Shown in pieces: positions 61,323 through 64,000 of a stretch of 64,000 bases of DNA (its first letter is position 1; each line of letters opens with the position of its first letter). The translations under genes and the position numbers were made by a program. Location of the stretch: positions 23,535 through 87,534 of the forward strand of contig JAHDVP010000022.1 of assembly GCA_023384575.1 (NCBI GenBank), in the 5' to 3' direction. The stretch comes from Acidobacteriota bacterium (GTDB lineage Bacteria > Acidobacteriota > Vicinamibacteria > Vicinamibacterales > JAFNAJ01). The notes under the pieces were generated by a model that saw only the letters and a list, made by a program, of their open reading frames with translations, did no database searches and was not told the DNA's origin.

Positions 61323-62909
61323 TCACACGCGCACGACGGCGACCCGCCGCACGGCGCCGAGCTCGGCCACCGTCTCGACCACCTGCTCGTCGACGAGCGA
61401 GGCCGACCGCGGGTCGATGCTGACCACGCCCACGGCGCCGTCCGGGCCGCGGCCGAGCGTGAAGCTGGCGATGTTGATGCCCTGACGCCCGAGCAGGGTG
61501 CCGACCTCCCCGATCACGCCGGGCTGGTCGCTGTTCCGGATCACGAGCAGCGTGCCGTCGAGCGCGGCCTCGATTTCGACGCCGTCGACCAGCACGAGAC
61601 GCGGGCTGCCGTTCTCGAAGACCGTGCCCTCGACCCAGTGCTCGCCCTCGTTCGTGTGCAGCTTCACCGACAGCAGGCTCGTGTAGTTGCGCGGGCGCGT
61701 GCTCCGTGTCTCGATGAGTTCGATGCCGCGCTGCGTGGCCACCGATCGTGCGTTGACGAGCGAAACGCCGCCCGAGAGGATGTGGCCGAGCAGCCCGACG
61801 AGCACCGAGTTGGCGACCAGTTCGCCGTGCCCCTCGGCGAGCTGGCCGTAGTAGCGCACCCCGACGGCGTGGGTCCGCCCGGCGGCGAGCTGCGACAGCA
61901 GGAGGCCCAGCCGCTCGGCGAGACGCAGGAAGGGCTGGAGCCGCCGGAACTCCTCGGGGGGCACCGACGGGAAGTTCACCGCGTTGCGGATGACGCCGTC
62001 GCGGAGGTAGTCGCGGAGGCTGGCCGCGACCTCGAGGCCGACGAGCTCCTGCGCCTCGGCCGTCGACGCGGCGATGTGCGGGGTGGCGACCACGCGCGGC
62101 GATTGCACCAGGCGCCAGTCGACGGGCGGCTCCTTGCGGAACACGTCGAGCCCGGCGCCGCCGACGTGCCCGCGTTCGATGGCGTCGGCGAGCGCGGCCT
62201 CGTCGATCAGCTCGCCGCGGGCCGTGTTCACGATCCGCACACCGGGCTTGCACCGACCGAGCCGCTCGGCGTCGAAGAGCCCCTTCGTCGCCGCGGTGGC
62301 CGGGACGTGCAACGTGATGTAGTCGGCGCGCGCGCAGAGATCGTCGATCGACGACAGGGTGATGCCGAGGTCGGCGGCGACGTGGGCAGCGATGAACGGG
62401 TCGTGGGCCACCACCTCCATGCCGAAGGCGCGCGCCCGCTGCCCGACTTCCTGGCCGATCCGGCCGAGGCCAACGATGCCGAGCGTCTTGCCGCGCAGTT
62501 CGGCGCCGATGAGGCTGCGCTTCTCCCAGCGCTCGCGCTTCATCGCTTCGTCTGCGACCGCCACCGAACGGGCCAGCGCGAGCATCAGCGCGAAGGTGTG
62601 CTCCGCGACGCTCACGCTGTTGGCTCCTGGCGCGTTCATGACGACGATGCCGCGTTGGCTGGCGGCGTCGAGGTCGACGTTGTCGACGCCGGTGCCGGCG
62701 CGGGCGACCACGCGCAGCCGCGGCGCGGCGGCGATCAGGTCGGCGTCGACCTTCGTCGCGCTGCGGACGATCAGGCCGTCGGCGCCGGCCATCGCGTCGC
62801 GCAGGGCCGGCCGCGGCCGGCCCGCCTCGGCATCGACCGTCCAGCCGGGAACCTCTTTCAGGAGATCGGCCGCCGTCGTCGGCAGGTCGTCAGCGATGAC
62901 GATGTGCAT
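61323..62909 (-). CDS. serA: D-3-phosphoglycerate dehydrogenase
   Basis: First step of serine synthesis. 528 residues, the long form: catalytic/NAD domains (1-315) with GRIGQ in GIVGLGRIGQEVGQRA, NTARGELIDE and the catalytic HIAAST; an ASB domain (about 320-450); and a C-terminal ACT domain (TLLVIRNSDQPGVIGEVGT) that in homologues binds serine. ATG 62909 is the family start (MHIVIADDL). It is divergent from icd across 367 bases. Confidence 0.95.
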   Translation of the reverse strand: MHIVIADDLPTTAADLLKEVPGWTVDAEAGRPRPALRDAMAGADGLIVRSATKVDADLIAAAPRLRVVARAGTGVDNVDLDAASQRGIVVMNAPGANSVSVAEHTFALMLALARSVAVADEAMKRERWEKRSLIGAELRGKTLGIVGLGRIGQEVGQRARAFGMEVVAHDPFIAAHVAADLGITLSSIDDLCARADYITLHVPATAATKGLFDAERLGRCKPGVRIVNTARGELIDEAALADAIERGHVGGAGLDVFRKEPPVDWRLVQSPRVVATPHIAASTAEAQELVGLEVAASLRDYLRDGVIRNAVNFPSVPPEEFRRLQPFLRLAERLGLLLSQLAAGRTHAVGVRYYGQLAEGHGELVANSVLVGLLGHILSGGVSLVNARSVATQRGIELIETRSTRPRNYTSLLSVKLHTNEGEHWVEGTVFENGSPRLVLVDGVEIEAALDGTLLVIRNSDQPGVIGEVGTLLGRQGINIASFTLGRGPDGAVGVVSIDPRSASLVDEQVVETVAELGAVRRVAVVRV

Positions 62910-63136
62910 GATGCGTGAAGGCTCCAGGAAGCACGATGGGCGAAGGGGGCATCGGTACGGGCGAGACGATCCGGGGGCCGGCCAGCGACGACAAGAGGCA
63001 TGCCAACGGACGAGACTGCTTACAGTATAATGGCGCCGCTGCTGGCGTGTTCCGCGAGCCTCCTCGGGACGCACCATGATGGTGCAAACCGCTCGAACGT
63101 GCGGCAGTATCGGCGCGCACGCGCTCGTTTGGTGAG

Positions 63137-63157
63137 TTTTCCACAAGGTTTTCCACA
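63137..63157 (+). promoter_or_regulatory. two DnaA-box-like sites TTTTCCACA
   Basis: Two identical nonamers TTTTCCACA spaced three bases apart, each one base from the DnaA box TTATCCACA. They partly overlap the inverted repeat at 63154-63166. They may be DnaA sites, or part of an operator for icd. Confidence 0.4.
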
Positions 63158-63166
63158 GAATCTGTG
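63154..63166. repeat. inverted repeat CACAGA-A-TCTGTG
   Basis: Perfect six-base arms with a one-base centre, about 110 bases before the icd start. The size and symmetry fit a dimeric regulator site. It overlaps the second TTTTCCACA. Confidence 0.45.
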
Positions 63167-63276
63167 AAGAACTCGTAACGCGTCGGGGGGAGCGTGACCT
63201 AAAACGTGCAGCGGTCGGCCGGCGTGCGCCGGCCTCCAGTCATCGCCCTTCCCGCCTCATCCACACAGGACGCCTC

Positions 63277-64000
<724 letters not shown>

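Larger units (their letters stand above)
62910..63276. other. intergenic region between divergent serA and icd
   Basis: 367 bases without a protein gene. AGTATAAT at 63024-63031 offers TATAAT for icd (63026-63031) and TATACT for serA on the other strand. Further right are two TTTTCCACA copies (63137-63145, 63149-63157) and an inverted repeat CACAGA-A-TCTGTG (63154-63166), then a ribosome binding site AGGA before icd. The predicted icd leader is about 240 bases. Confidence 0.55.

Overview
The window is a G+C-rich, gene-dense piece of bacterial chromosome with 69 protein genes called (the first and last cut by the window edges) and one tRNA. I see no insertion sequence, prophage, CRISPR array or obvious island. 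Envelope genes (CMP-KDO synthesis, LolA, two secretins, type IV pilus) show a Gram-negative, diderm cell. The high G+C, the many GTG/TTG starts, the PolX/PHP proteins, and the pilMNOPQ locus followed by PKD-domain and TPR proteins point to the Acidobacteriota, perhaps Vicinamibacteria. That placement is inference from gene content; no marker tree was computed.

Layout. 1-5.2 kb (+): end of an RDD protein, then pgpA-cinA-thpR-plsY-gpsA and ftsY (phospholipid head, SRP receptor). 5.5-7.4 kb: ribE-ribBA (riboflavin). 7.6-11.9 kb: ffh-rpsP-khpA-rimM-trmD-rplS-rnhB (SRP and ribosome maturation). 12-16 kb: a TPR protein, a small membrane protein that seems to start at ATT, a RodZ-like protein and an uncharacterised protein. 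15.9-18.9 kb (-): GHMP kinase, polX and a small conserved gene. 19-24.7 kb (+): nagZ-ldcA-mpl-murB-murA, a peptidoglycan recycling and precursor operon. 24.7-30.5 kb (-): tRNA-Ala(CGC), a small membrane protein, ACT, FmdB and rhodanese-like proteins, a second PolX-like protein, lolA and a lipoprotein secretin. 30.7 kb: pfkA. 31.9-38.3 kb (-): rplM-rpsI-rpsB-tsf-pyrH-frr-thrC-ansA. 38.7-46.4 kb (+): pilMNOPQ, two lipoproteins and a TPR protein. 46.5-49.5 kb: pepP-accB-accC. 49.5-52.3 kb (-): two sodium-coupled transporters. 52.5 kb: folD. 53.6-60.5 kb (-): kdsB-pyrG-kdsA-kdsD-kdsC-lapB-coaE (CMP-KDO supply). 60.7 kb: a PilP/GspC-like protein; then serA (-) and the first part of icd (+).

Most neighbours within a strand block overlap by 1-20 bases (ATGA, GTGA, TGATG), so translational coupling is widespread. 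In contrast, seven first genes or sub-operon starts (GHMP kinase, nagZ, fmdB-like, pyrH, folD, kdsA, kdsB) have a -10-like hexamer only 5-10 bases before the start codon, which suggests leaderless mRNAs.

Points most worth following: the likely ATT-initiated membrane protein; MurA with Asp where most have the catalytic Cys; a PolX paralogue with a damaged polymerase site and an intact PHP site; a sigma-54-type promoter before pilM; uncharacterised proteins locked to the pilus operon; and a pair of diverged MITE-like intergenic palindromes.
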